Source: Mannheimia pernigra (GTDB lineage Bacteria; Pseudomonadota; Gammaproteobacteria; Enterobacterales; Pasteurellaceae). From it: a DNA stretch of 64,000 nt. Shown here piece after piece: positions 35,988-44,488 of the stretch; positions within the stretch are counted from its first letter, which is position 1; each line of letters opens with the position of its first letter. The DNA lies in assembly GCF_013377995.1 (NCBI RefSeq), contig NZ_CP055305.1, forward strand, positions 1,798,001-1,862,000, in the 5' to 3' direction. Made by a program: the position numbers and the translations under genes. Under the pieces are notes generated by a model. It did no database searches. It saw only the letters and a list, made by a program, of their open reading frames with translations, and was not told where the DNA came from.

Positions 35988-36733
35988 TTAATTTGCAGGC
36001 ATTTGACGATAAACTTGGTAAAAGCGGAAGCTGAAAATTAGCATAAAAACATTGATCACTGCACTACAAACTACCGTGATGAATGCCCCATCACATCATT
36101 ACCCAAAACGGCAAGTAAACGAGACAACATTCCTGGCAATAAGTAAGAAATCACACAGAATAAAATAAGGGGAAAAATTTTTCCACGCGATAATTGAAAG
36201 GTAAATTTAATACTTCCTAATAACGTTTTCCGAGGGCTTTCCAGTAAATAAGCATAAATAACAATTGATAATTTAATACAGAAATAAAGCCCCATAACAA
36301 GCACAGGCAACGCAATCATCACACTTTCTGGCGATGCCATAAGAAAAGAAGCACCAAGTGAAAGGGGCAGTACCATAATAAATTGCAAAATTAAAACCGG
36401 TAAAAAATTCATTAATGCACTACCTACATTTTTAAAAAAGTGCTGATAATTGCCATTATTGATAGATTGAATATTTAAAATCATTAATACCGTAAGAAAC
36501 AAATTTGCCACACCTAATAAAATTGTTGGCATTAGCACAGATAACAATTTCTCACTATCAATTTGAATTTGTTGTGGCTGCGTATCCGCTAGGATTTCTG
36601 GCGAAGCTGGCAAGAGTAAAATAAATGCCATTTGCACAACGACAATAGTGACTATTGCAAACAGCGTAAAAGATTGCTGATTACGCATAAAATTCCAACT
36701 TTGCTGAAATAAATCTACAAATTTAATTGGCAT
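35988..36733 (-). pseudogene. yciC: yciC membrane protein, interrupted by one frameshift
   Basis: The open frame starts at 36733 (ATG after AAGGA) and encodes a multi-span YciC-like protein for 220 residues, then stops at 36071 after GNDVMGHSSR. If one extra G is restored in the G4 run (C4 on the plus strand at 36086-36089), the frame continues as GNDVMGAFITVVCSAVINVF and ends FRFYQVYRQMPAN at 35988, about 248 residues, the length of E. coli YciC. The restored tail is a last membrane helix. It may be a real mutation, a phase-variable run or a sequencing error. The operon order yciC-yciB-yciA-yciI is otherwise intact. Confidence 0.85.
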
Positions 36734-36863
36734 AAAAAAATCCTTCAATACGTTGTAAACATTTTGTTGTAAAGTATAGCAAGTGTTAGCCGAAACTGCA
36801 TTAGCCTATTGTAGATTTTAGCAACTTAGCTAAAATAAAAGAAAAACTGAGAAGAGAAATACT

Positions 36864-37301
36864 ATGTTCAGCCTATTTGAAGCGGGGCAACGCTATCTAA
36901 ACACCCTACCTAATCAGAAAAAACTGGCGAATTTTATGCCTGATTATCACATTATCCGCCTCGTTAAGTTTTCATCCAAAGTGATGCCCGCTTTTGCGTG
37001 CTTTGCTTTAGTGTGGCAATACTTTTTTACTGACCCCACCCAGTCTGTGCTAGCAAATTCTGTTATTACCGCAATTTTTGCAATATCTATCCCCTTTCAA
37101 GGGCTTTATTGGCTAGGTAAACGTGCAAGATCACCACTTTCATTATCATTATTAGAATGGTATGAATCGATCAGGCAAAAACTGATTACCGCTCAAGTCA
37201 AACTTGAAGAAAAACAAGCGGTACCTTCTTTCCAAGATTTTGCAAATTTACTGAAATTGGCAGAAGAAACGTGGGGAAATGAATACTTTGATCAACTTTA
37301 A
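36864..37301 (+). CDS. yfbV: UPF0208 family membrane protein YfbV
   Basis: A 145-residue protein that starts MFSLFEAGQRYLNTLPNQKK and has two hydrophobic segments near 43-62 and 69-90, then WLGKRARSPLSLSLLEWYE near 92-110, the conserved block. E. coli YfbV is linked to the insulation of the Ter macrodomain; this is family knowledge, not shown here. AAGAGA lies before the ATG. It is divergent from yciC. An uptake signal is read near the end as KQAVPSF. Confidence 0.92.
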   Translation: MFSLFEAGQRYLNTLPNQKKLANFMPDYHIIRLVKFSSKVMPAFACFALVWQYFFTDPTQSVLANSVITAIFAISIPFQGLYWLGKRARSPLSLSLLEWYESIRQKLITAQVKLEEKQAVPSFQDFANLLKLAEETWGNEYFDQL

Positions 37302-37308
37302 TCACGCT

Positions 37309-37339
37309 AAAAAAAACTCCACTCAATAAGTGAGCGGAG
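37309..37339 (-). terminator. terminator downstream of tRNA-Asn (and of yfbV)
   Basis: On the minus strand CTCCGCTCA and TGAGTGGAG pair (9 bp, one mismatch) around a 5-base loop and are followed by eight Ts. It ends the tRNA-Asn transcript that comes from the right, and may also stop yfbV from the left although that strand has a weaker T run. Confidence 0.8.
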
Positions 37340-37421
37340 CAAAACTTTTGTTCTAATTCTGGAATGTTGAATTACTGTTTTATAAAAGGAGACAAATAAA
37401 ACAAGAACAAAAGAAAAACCT

Positions 37422-37497
37422 TGGCTCCTCCTGCGGGACTCGAACCTGCGACATATGGATTAACAGTCCACCGTTCTACCAACTGAACTAAGGAGGA
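37422..37497 (-). tRNA. tRNA-Asn (anticodon GTT)
   Basis: A 76-nt tRNA on the minus strand, TCCTCCTTAGTTCAGTTGG at the 5' end and a coded CCA at the 3' end. The acceptor stem TCCTCCT/AGGAGGA, the T-loop GTTCGAGTC and the anticodon loop CTGTTAATC (GTT) are all present. It lies alone with its own promoter and terminator. Confidence 0.97.
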
Positions 37498-37510
37498 ATT
37501 TATGAAATAA

Positions 37511-37539
37511 ATATTAAACTAAAACGTTTTAGCTTTCAA
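37511..37539 (-). promoter_or_regulatory. tRNA-Asn promoter with palindrome in the spacer
   Basis: On the minus strand TTGAAA (37539-37534) and TAATAT (37516-37511) are 17 bases apart, 13 bases before the tRNA 5' end, a good sigma-70 promoter. The spacer holds the perfect palindrome CTAAAACGTTTTAG (37519-37532). The central AAACGTTT is the kind of core seen in LacI/PurR-type operators, but no regulator can be named. Confidence 0.75.
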
Positions 37540-37583
37540 GAAAATAATCAATTTCTGTTCATTATTCACACACGAATACTTCA

Positions 37584-38330
37584 TCAAGTATTACAAACAG
37601 AGCAATTTTTTTGCTTAGGTAATGCCATTTCTCGTACTGAAAAATGTAAGCCATCAATCATCAGTAATTTTCCTGATAAGGTTTTGCCAATACCAAGCAA
37701 CACTTTTATTGCTTCCAACGCTTGAAGGCTACCGATTACGCCTACAATAGGTGCCATCACACCAGCCTCTACGCAGCTTAATGTGCCATCACCAAATAAA
37801 CGACTCAAACACTGGTAACAAGGTTCGTTTTCTTGATAGCTAAACACGCTAATTTGCCCTTCGAAACGGATTGCTGAGCCTGATACAAGCGGTCGTTTTT
37901 GCTTAAAACATTGCAAATTAAGTTGATTGCGAGCCATCACATTATCTGTGCAATCTAGCACTAAATCTGCTTTAGCAATTAACGCAGCCCACTGTTCATC
38001 ATTGCATTTTTGGTTTATTGCTTCAATTTGAATATTCGGATTAATCGCTCGCAAACGAGTTTTAGCCGATTCCACTTTGGGTTGCCCAATGGTTTCATCC
38101 GAATGCAAAATTTGACGTTGAAGATTAGAAAGCGAAACCGTATCAAAATCGACCAAGGTTAAACATCCAACGCCAGCACAAGCAAGATATTGTGCAGCCG
38201 CACAGCCCAAGCCCCCCAATCCCACAACCAACACGTGGCTGGATTTCAATTTCTCCTGCCCATCAAAATCGACACTTTTGAGAATAATTTGGCGGTTATA
38301 ACGAAGAATTTCGTGATCCGTGAGTTCCAT
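37584..38330 (-). CDS. moeB: molybdopterin-synthase adenylyltransferase MoeB
   Basis: A 248-residue E1-like enzyme. VLVVGLGGLGCAAAQYLACAG near 31-51 is the nucleotide-binding motif, LVLDCTDNVMARNQLN near 121-136 is conserved, and CYQCL near 172-176 plus CSVCNT at the C-terminus supply the zinc cysteines. MoeB adenylates the C-terminus of MoaD in molybdenum cofactor synthesis. I chose the ATG at 38330; the longer frame uses TTG. It starts 12 bases after moeA. An uptake signal is read as RPLVSG. Confidence 0.94.
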   Translation of the reverse strand: MELTDHEILRYNRQIILKSVDFDGQEKLKSSHVLVVGLGGLGCAAAQYLACAGVGCLTLVDFDTVSLSNLQRQILHSDETIGQPKVESAKTRLRAINPNIQIEAINQKCNDEQWAALIAKADLVLDCTDNVMARNQLNLQCFKQKRPLVSGSAIRFEGQISVFSYQENEPCYQCLSRLFGDGTLSCVEAGVMAPIVGVIGSLQALEAIKVLLGIGKTLSGKLLMIDGLHFSVREMALPKQKNCSVCNT

Positions 38331-38342
38331 ACTTTCTCTCAA

Positions 38343-39572
38343 CTAACTGAGTAACGAATTAAACGGCTGAATTGTTACCCTTTCCCCAGCTTCCACATCG
38401 GTACGCTCAGCTTCCAATACAATAAAGCAGTTACTTTCATTAAAGGCACTAAAAATATGTGATCCTTGTGTGCCAATTGGTCGAACTTCTAACTCACCTT
38501 TTTCATTCGCATAATAATAACCACGCTGAAAGTCTTGCCGACCTGCCGCTTTTTTCAATTTCTCAGCACTACAAGCGGTTAAATTTTGGGTAATTTTTGC
38601 AATATTGTCTGCGGATAAGCCTGATAATTTCGCTAACGCTGGCTGTACTAATTGATAGAATGTGACCAATGCAGATACAGGGTTACCTGGTAAACCAAAG
38701 AACCACGCATTTTCCAACTTACCGAATGCAAATGGTTTACCTGGTTTCATTGCAATTTTCCAAAAACCAATTTCGCCTAATTTTTCCAATACCTCTTTGG
38801 TAAAATCTGCCTCGCCAACAGATACGCCACCGCTGGTGATGACAATATCAGCTTGCTGCTGAGCTTGAATAAATGTTTGTTCAAATAAAGCACGATCATC
38901 TGACAAAATACCGTAATCTAAAATCTCACAATTTAATTTTTCCAACATCAAACGGATAGCAAAACGGTTGGTATCGTAAATTTTTCCTTCTTTCAAAGGC
39001 TCTCCAACCGAGGTTAATTCATCACCAGTAGACAAAATGGCTACTTTTAATTTTGCAAACACAGGCACAGACGCAATACCAAGTGAAGCTAATAAAGGCA
39101 AACTGGCTACATTGAGCAATGAGCCTTTTTTTAATACCAATGCACCTTGCTTGACATCTTCGCCAATTCGGCGAATATTGCTACCTAACTTTGGTATATG
39201 TTGAAAGGTAACAGAACCATCGGGATTTAACGTTGTTTCCTCTTGCATTACAACGGCATCCACAGCGTTTGGCACTAAAGCCCCTGTCATAATGCGGATA
39301 CATTCGCCTGTATTTACTTCACCACTAAATGGCGTTCCTGCAAAGGCTTTACCAGCCACTTTCAAAGTTAAATGTTGCTCTAAATCCGCAATTCTCACCG
39401 CATAACCGTCCATTCCTGAATTATGAAAACTCGGAACATTAACTGGTGAAAAGACATCTTCTGCTAACACTCGGTTTGCACACTCATTTAATGGTAAATA
39501 CTCAATAACGGTTGGTGATGGCAAACGAGAAAACATATTATCCAACGCATCAGAAAGTGCTAAAAGTGTCAT
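38343..39572 (-). CDS. moeA: molybdopterin molybdenumtransferase MoeA
   Basis: A 409-residue protein with the MoeA domains in order. SPVNVPSFHNSGMDGYAVR near 42-60 is the start signature, GALVPNAVDAVVMQE near 97-111, and the catalytic domain has ILSTGDEL near 185-192, TSGGVSVGEADF near 247-258 and GLPGNPVSALVTF near 295-307. MoeA inserts molybdate into adenylated molybdopterin. The moeA-moeB order is conserved. An uptake signal is read near residue 334 as LTACSAE. Confidence 0.95.
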   Translation of the reverse strand: MTLLALSDALDNMFSRLPSPTVIEYLPLNECANRVLAEDVFSPVNVPSFHNSGMDGYAVRIADLEQHLTLKVAGKAFAGTPFSGEVNTGECIRIMTGALVPNAVDAVVMQEETTLNPDGSVTFQHIPKLGSNIRRIGEDVKQGALVLKKGSLLNVASLPLLASLGIASVPVFAKLKVAILSTGDELTSVGEPLKEGKIYDTNRFAIRLMLEKLNCEILDYGILSDDRALFEQTFIQAQQQADIVITSGGVSVGEADFTKEVLEKLGEIGFWKIAMKPGKPFAFGKLENAWFFGLPGNPVSALVTFYQLVQPALAKLSGLSADNIAKITQNLTACSAEKLKKAAGRQDFQRGYYYANEKGELEVRPIGTQGSHIFSAFNESNCFIVLEAERTDVEAGERVTIQPFNSLLS

Positions 39573-39599
39573 AAATCTATCCTACGCTTAATTATAAAA

Positions 39600-40217
39600 T
39601 TAACTCACTTGTACGAAGAAATCACGTACACCAATAAGCAAATTATTTACCGCAATTGCTGCCAAAATTAACCCCATTACACGGCTAATGATTGCCGCAC
39701 CAGCATTACCAATTAAATGCTGAATTTTATTTGCCGCTAACAATAATAAATACGTAATTGCTAAAACAAGTGCCATGATGCTAGCTGTAATAAATTGGTC
39801 ACTAATACTAAAACGATGATTATCTGTTAATAAAACAATCGCCATCATTGCCCCTGGCGAAGCAATAGACGGAACAGCTAATGGATAAACGGCTAATTCA
39901 CTTAAACTGCTATTAATCCTAATTTCTTGCTCTGGCTTACTTTCCCCAAAAATCATCGTCAGAGCGAATAATAAAAGCACTAAGCCCCCTGCTGCCTGGA
40001 AAGCTGGTAAGGGAATTTGCATAGATTCTAAAAGAACCTGTCCACCGATAAGGAAGAAAATGAGAATTCCTGCTGCAATCAATACTGCATTTAATGCCAT
40101 TTTACGACGAGCCTCAATCGGCAAACCAATCGTTTTCGCTAAATAAACAGGAACAGAACCAATCGGGTCAATCACTGCCCACAAAACCACAAATTGCACC
40201 GCTAATGAATCAAACAT
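39600..40217 (-). CDS. MarC family membrane protein
   Basis: A 205-residue inner-membrane protein with six hydrophobic segments. LWAVIDPIGSVPVYLAKT near 12-29 is the MarC/YhgN signature, followed by GGLVLLLFALTMIFG near 77-91 and VPSIASPGAMMAIVLLT near 114-130. The family was once annotated as amino acid or drug exporters, but the function is unproven. GGGAGAG lies before the ATG. It is upstream of moeA on the same strand, 27 bases from it, and divergent from yheS across 211 bases. Confidence 0.85.
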   Translation of the reverse strand: MFDSLAVQFVVLWAVIDPIGSVPVYLAKTIGLPIEARRKMALNAVLIAAGILIFFLIGGQVLLESMQIPLPAFQAAGGLVLLLFALTMIFGESKPEQEIRINSSLSELAVYPLAVPSIASPGAMMAIVLLTDNHRFSISDQFITASIMALVLAITYLLLLAANKIQHLIGNAGAAIISRVMGLILAAIAVNNLLIGVRDFFVQVS

Positions 40218-40428
40218 ATTTTCTCTCCCTGTTATATAAATTTATTAGATTGCAAAATTTTAGCATAGATTCACCGCTTGCAGGACGCTTCTGCCATAAT
40301 TTCTGTGAATTGTTTAACTAAGCTTACTATCAATAATTACAATTAAGTATAAACTTATTTTAGATAGATCAACAATACTTCCCTTATGTTAAAATACGCA
40401 AAATTTTCAACAAAATAGACCGCTTGCA

Positions 40429-42363
40429 ATGATCTTTTTTACAAACTTAATTTTAAAACGTGGGCATTCTGTCCTCATTGATAACAGCTCTGCGACTATC
40501 CACACTGGGCAGAAAGTAGGCTTAGTAGGCAAAAATGGCTGTGGAAAATCTTCGCTTTTTGCTCTGCTTAAAAATGAATTACAGCCTGAAGGGGGCGATG
40601 TTTCACTCCCCAAAAATTGGGCAATTTCTTGGGTAAGTCAAGAAACGCCAGCGTTGGATATTCCCGCTCTTGATTACGTGATTCAAGGCGATAGAGAATA
40701 CACAAAATTAATGGCAGAGCTTGATGAAGCGAATGCCAAAAATGATGGTAATCGCATTGCGACCATTCACGCTCATTTAGATACGATTGATGCTTGGACA
40801 ATTCAAGCCCGAGCCTCTACCTTGCTGAACGGTTTAGGTTTTAGCACCGAAGAACTCCAACTGCCAGTAAAATCATTTTCGGGTGGTTGGCGTATGCGAC
40901 TGAATTTAGCACAAGCCCTAATTTGTCGCTCTGATCTATTACTACTTGACGAACCAACCAACCACTTAGATTTAGATGCGGTGATTTGGCTAGAGCGTTG
41001 GCTCACCAACTATCGTGGCACATTACTACTGATTTCTCACGACCGTGATTTTTTAGATCCAATTATTGACCATATCATTCATATTGAACATCAAAAACTC
41101 AACGAATATACAGGCAATTACACCTCGTTTGAAATTCAACGAGCAACTAAAATTTCACAACAAAATGCTGCGTATCAACAGCAACAACGCAAAGTTGCCC
41201 ATTTACAAAGCTTTATCGACCGCTTCAAAGCCAAAGCCACCAAGGCTAAACAGGCTCAAAGCCGCATTAAAGCGTTGGAGAAAATGGAGCTTATCGCCCC
41301 TGCCTATGCCGATTCACCGTTTGAATTTGAATTTCGTCCACCGCTTGCCTTACCGAGTCCGTTGTTGATGATGGAAAAAGTGAGTGCTGGTTATGCAAAC
41401 AAAGCCGTCTTGGAATCTGTGAAGCTCAATTTAGTCCCTGGCTCTCGCATTGGCTTGCTTGGGCGAAATGGAGCAGGTAAATCTACTTTAATTAAATTAT
41501 TAGCAGGCGAACTTCCGCCACTAAATGGCTCAATTCAGCTAGCAAAAGGCGTACAGCTTGGCTATTTTGCCCAACATCAAGTAGATACTTTACGATTTGA
41601 TGAAAGCCCACTCTGGCATTTGCAGAAAATCGCCCCTGAAAAAACCGAGCAAGAGCTGCGTAATTATCTAGGCGGTTTTGATTTCAAAGGCGACAAAGTA
41701 GTACAACAAGTGCACTCTTTTTCGGGCGGTGAAAAAGCTCGCCTTGTGCTTGCCTTAATTGTGTGGCAACGCCCGAATTTGCTGTTGTTAGACGAACCGA
41801 CCAACCATTTGGATTTAGATATGCGACAAGCCCTTGTTGATGCGTTAACGTATTATGAAGGCTCGCTTGTGGTGGTGTCGCACGACCGCCATTTGCTCCG
41901 TAGCACCGTAAACGAATTTTATTTGGTGCATAATTATAAAGTGGAAGAGTTTAAAGGCGATTTAGATGATTATCAAAAATGGCTGAATGAGCAAAATGCT
42001 TTAGCGAATGAGCCGAAATCGGTACTTGCAAAAAATTCGGAAAATGCAACCGCTTGTGAACCGACAGCCAATGAAAATAGTGCGGCAAACCGCAAAGAGC
42101 AAAAACGTTTAGAAGCCGAACGCCGCCAACAAACAGCTCCACTGCGTAAAAAAATCACGCAGTTGGAAAAAGAATTGGAAAAAGCCACAGAAAAACTAAA
42201 TCAACTGGAAGCAATGCTTGCCGAAAGCGATATTTACGAGGCAAAAAATAAAGCCAAGCTCACAGAAACCCTCGCTAAACAGCTCGAGGCAAAAAAACAC
42301 GTTGAAGACATTGAAATGCAGTGGTTGGAAGCTCAGGAGGAGCTAGAGGGAATACTGAGTTAA
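40429..42363 (+). CDS. yheS: ABC-F family ATPase YheS
   Basis: A 644-residue cytoplasmic protein with two ABC domains and no membrane part. The first has GLVGKNGCGKSSLFALLKNE near 31-50 and signature SFSGGWRMRLNLAQAL near 149-164; the second GLLGRNGAGKSTLIKLLAGE near 343-362 and SFSGGEKARLVLALI near 434-448. Both have LLLLDEPTNHLDLD. The linker between domains is typical of YheS rather than Uup or EttA, and the whole sequence follows E. coli YheS. ABC-F proteins act on the ribosome. The C-terminal 120 residues are a coiled coil. An uptake signal is read near 540 as ATACEPT. No good Shine-Dalgarno precedes the ATG. Confidence 0.93.
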   Translation: MIFFTNLILKRGHSVLIDNSSATIHTGQKVGLVGKNGCGKSSLFALLKNELQPEGGDVSLPKNWAISWVSQETPALDIPALDYVIQGDREYTKLMAELDEANAKNDGNRIATIHAHLDTIDAWTIQARASTLLNGLGFSTEELQLPVKSFSGGWRMRLNLAQALICRSDLLLLDEPTNHLDLDAVIWLERWLTNYRGTLLLISHDRDFLDPIIDHIIHIEHQKLNEYTGNYTSFEIQRATKISQQNAAYQQQQRKVAHLQSFIDRFKAKATKAKQAQSRIKALEKMELIAPAYADSPFEFEFRPPLALPSPLLMMEKVSAGYANKAVLESVKLNLVPGSRIGLLGRNGAGKSTLIKLLAGELPPLNGSIQLAKGVQLGYFAQHQVDTLRFDESPLWHLQKIAPEKTEQELRNYLGGFDFKGDKVVQQVHSFSGGEKARLVLALIVWQRPNLLLLDEPTNHLDLDMRQALVDALTYYEGSLVVVSHDRHLLRSTVNEFYLVHNYKVEEFKGDLDDYQKWLNEQNALANEPKSVLAKNSENATACEPTANENSAANRKEQKRLEAERRQQTAPLRKKITQLEKELEKATEKLNQLEAMLAESDIYEAKNKAKLTETLAKQLEAKKHVEDIEMQWLEAQEELEGILS

Positions 42364-42420
42364 AATGTAGAGTCACTCGCTGTCAGCTTAACATTACCCC
42401 TCATAAATATAATCTTTAAT

Positions 42421-42439
42421 GGACGCGAATCTCGCGTCC
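42421..42439 (+). terminator. hairpin after yheS
   Basis: GGACGCGA (42421-42428) and TCGCGTCC (42432-42439) form a perfect 8-bp GC-rich stem with a 3-base loop, followed by TGTTTCGTTCTTTG. It lies between the convergent yheS and GST genes. The tail is only partly U-rich. Confidence 0.7.
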
Positions 42440-42474
42440 TGTTTCGTTCTTTGATTATTAAGTTCAATAATCTA

Positions 42475-43095
42475 TTACACTCTCGGCTTGGTTTCAGCCA
42501 AAATACTGTATTTATTATTCATTTCTTCTGCCCAAGCGGTTAAATTTGGGTGATCTTTTGCAAGATCGTAGCCTAAATGTTGGAGGCGGAATGCCCACCA
42601 ATCAATTAATGTCACCGCAGTTAATGTGCCTAAATTCAGCTCTGTGCCAAATTCTTGCAAAGCCTCTTCCAACTGTTGGAAAGTGCGGACATTTCTTTCC
42701 ATTAATTGTTCGTGGCGGCTTTTCCACCACTCATTTTCAGGACGATTCATTCGCTCTTGTAACAAAGTTGGCATTGTATTTTCCATAATGCCATCAACTA
42801 AATTATGCAATGCCAGCACTGCCCAGCGGGCTTTGCCCTCTTTCGGTAAAAGTGGGCTGTTGCTGCCTTTTTGATCGAGATATTCACTGATAAGTAAACT
42901 GCCGAACAGCCAGCGTCCGCAATTTCGTTGTAACGCTGGAATTCGCCCTAATGGATTGTCTTGGTTATGTGGCGAATTCGGATCAATTGCGGCGGTAATA
43001 CGTAGCATTTCAACTTTTTCATCTAATTGGTGATGCTTAATTACTGCAATCGCTTTCCGAGCAAAAGGGCTTGTAGTTGAGTACCAAAGTTTCAT
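42475..43095 (-). CDS. glutathione S-transferase family protein
   Basis: A 206-residue protein with an N-terminal thioredoxin-like GST domain (MKLWYSTTSPFARKAIAVIKHH, with Ser in SPFARK as likely active residue; NPLGRIPALQR near 47-57; SLLISEYLDQ near 70-79 binding the gamma-Glu) and a helical C-terminal domain with AVTLIDWWAFRLQHLGYD near 160-177. The substrate is unknown. GGAG precedes the ATG at 43095. It follows the pseudouridine-synthase gene by 27 bases, same strand. Confidence 0.87.
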   Translation of the reverse strand: MKLWYSTTSPFARKAIAVIKHHQLDEKVEMLRITAAIDPNSPHNQDNPLGRIPALQRNCGRWLFGSLLISEYLDQKGSNSPLLPKEGKARWAVLALHNLVDGIMENTMPTLLQERMNRPENEWWKSRHEQLMERNVRTFQQLEEALQEFGTELNLGTLTAVTLIDWWAFRLQHLGYDLAKDHPNLTAWAEEMNNKYSILAETKPRV

Positions 43096-43122
43096 AATGT
43101 TCTCCATTTTTTGTGATATAAA

Positions 43123-43749
43123 TTAGCCAATTTTCTGCCAAAAATGACCGCTTGTAGGCTCCGCTTGCACGCAGATTTGCTCATTTTCGTATTCAAATTC
43201 CAGTTGGTAGGCGTGTAGATAAACTCTATCTGCCGCTGAGCCTGTATAAAGTTTATCGCCTAAAATTGGGCTACCCAAACTTTTCATTGCCACTCTGAGT
43301 TGGTGGGTTTTACCTGTTTTCGGCTGCAAAATAAAATGGCGAAGTGATGGCTCAAGCAAATTAGCGTTAAATTGTGTTACCGCTGGGTTCTCTTTATTGT
43401 GACATAATTTCCACGCTCCGTTACGGCTTTTTTCCATATCGCCCACAATTTTCCCCTGCTTTTTCTTCGGTTTTCTATCGCTCAACGCCCAGTAAGTTTT
43501 TTGAATTTTATGTTGTTTAAACAGATGATAGAACTTCGCGGCTGTCTCTTTATTTAAGGCTAAAATCAGCAAACCGGAGGTGATTTTATCAAGACGATGT
43601 ACCAGCCAAACTTGCTCAACATTGAGCTGGCGAGCCATTATTTCAGTTAAGCCGATTTTCGCATCATCTTTGTGAACGCTCAAACCATCGGGCTTATTGA
43701 TAATAATAAAATCGGGGTGTTGATAACAAATAGGCAATGTGAAGGTCAT
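43123..43749 (-). CDS. RluA-family pseudouridine synthase
   Basis: A 208-residue enzyme without an S4 domain. HPDFIIINKPDGLSVHKDD near 11-29 opens the fold; VHRLDKITSGLLILALNKETA near 50-70 holds the catalytic Asp in HRLDxxTSG; GKTHQLRVAMKSLGSPILGDKLYT near 146-169 is the conserved late block. Members modify tRNA or rRNA uridines; the target of this short version is not deducible. I chose the ATG at 43749; the longer frame starts at TTG. Its C-terminus contains an uptake signal read as PTSGHFW. Confidence 0.85.
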   Translation of the reverse strand: MTFTLPICYQHPDFIIINKPDGLSVHKDDAKIGLTEIMARQLNVEQVWLVHRLDKITSGLLILALNKETAAKFYHLFKQHKIQKTYWALSDRKPKKKQGKIVGDMEKSRNGAWKLCHNKENPAVTQFNANLLEPSLRHFILQPKTGKTHQLRVAMKSLGSPILGDKLYTGSAADRVYLHAYQLEFEYENEQICVQAEPTSGHFWQKIG

Positions 43750-43796
43750 TTTGCTATAATCTCTCAAATTTTTGACTATTTTAGCAAGGAAACACG

Positions 43797-44456
43797 ATGG
43801 CAGTTACTATTTATTTAGTTCGACACGGCAGAACCGTTTGGAATATTGAAGGCAGATTACAAGGCTCGGGCGACTCTGCCTTGGTGGAAGAAGGGATTAT
43901 CGGGGCGAAAAAAACAGGCATTGCGTTAAAAAATGTCCCCTTTATCGCAGCTTATTCAAGTATGCAAAAACGGGCTCAAGATACTGCAAGCTATATCCTA
44001 GCAGAAAATGAATTGAATAATATTCCCCATTTCCATCATAAAGGGCTAAATGAATTTGATTTTGGCAGCTGGGAAGGTATGAAATCTCTTGATTTACAAG
44101 AGAATGAAGAATATGCGGTAATGAAACGCACGCCAGCGGAATATGAAGCGAAAAGCAACGGCGGCGAACGATTTGAGCAACTTTACCAACGTGTGACCCA
44201 AGTGTTCAATCAGATTGCTGAGCTCCATAAAAATGCAGGCAACGTTTTAATTGTTTCACACGGAATGACCTTAACGCTACTTACCGCAGTGCTGAAAGGC
44301 ATTGCGTGGCAAGATTTCCGTAATGAAGAAAAACATAGCTTTGTAATAAATACCGCTATCACTAAAGTGGAAGTGGATAATGGAAGAATTACCGTACTAG
44401 AATTTAACAATACTAACCATTTGGATAATATGCCAAATGATCAATACAAAGGCTAG
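43797..44456 (+). CDS. histidine phosphatase family protein (GpmB-like)
   Basis: A 219-residue branch-1 histidine phosphatase. YLVRHGRTVWNIEGRLQGSGDS near 6-27 holds the catalytic His in RHG, AYSSMQKRAQDTA near 53-65 the second Arg, GLNEFDFGSWEG near 83-94 the acid residue, and VLIVSHGMTLTLL near 146-158 the second His. It may be a phosphoglycerate mutase-like or a broad phosphatase; the sequence does not decide. It is divergent from the pseudouridine-synthase gene. Confidence 0.87.
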   Translation: MAVTIYLVRHGRTVWNIEGRLQGSGDSALVEEGIIGAKKTGIALKNVPFIAAYSSMQKRAQDTASYILAENELNNIPHFHHKGLNEFDFGSWEGMKSLDLQENEEYAVMKRTPAEYEAKSNGGERFEQLYQRVTQVFNQIAELHKNAGNVLIVSHGMTLTLLTAVLKGIAWQDFRNEEKHSFVINTAITKVEVDNGRITVLEFNNTNHLDNMPNDQYKG

Positions 44457-44488
44457 CATAAGTATAAAAAACTAACTAACCTATCACG

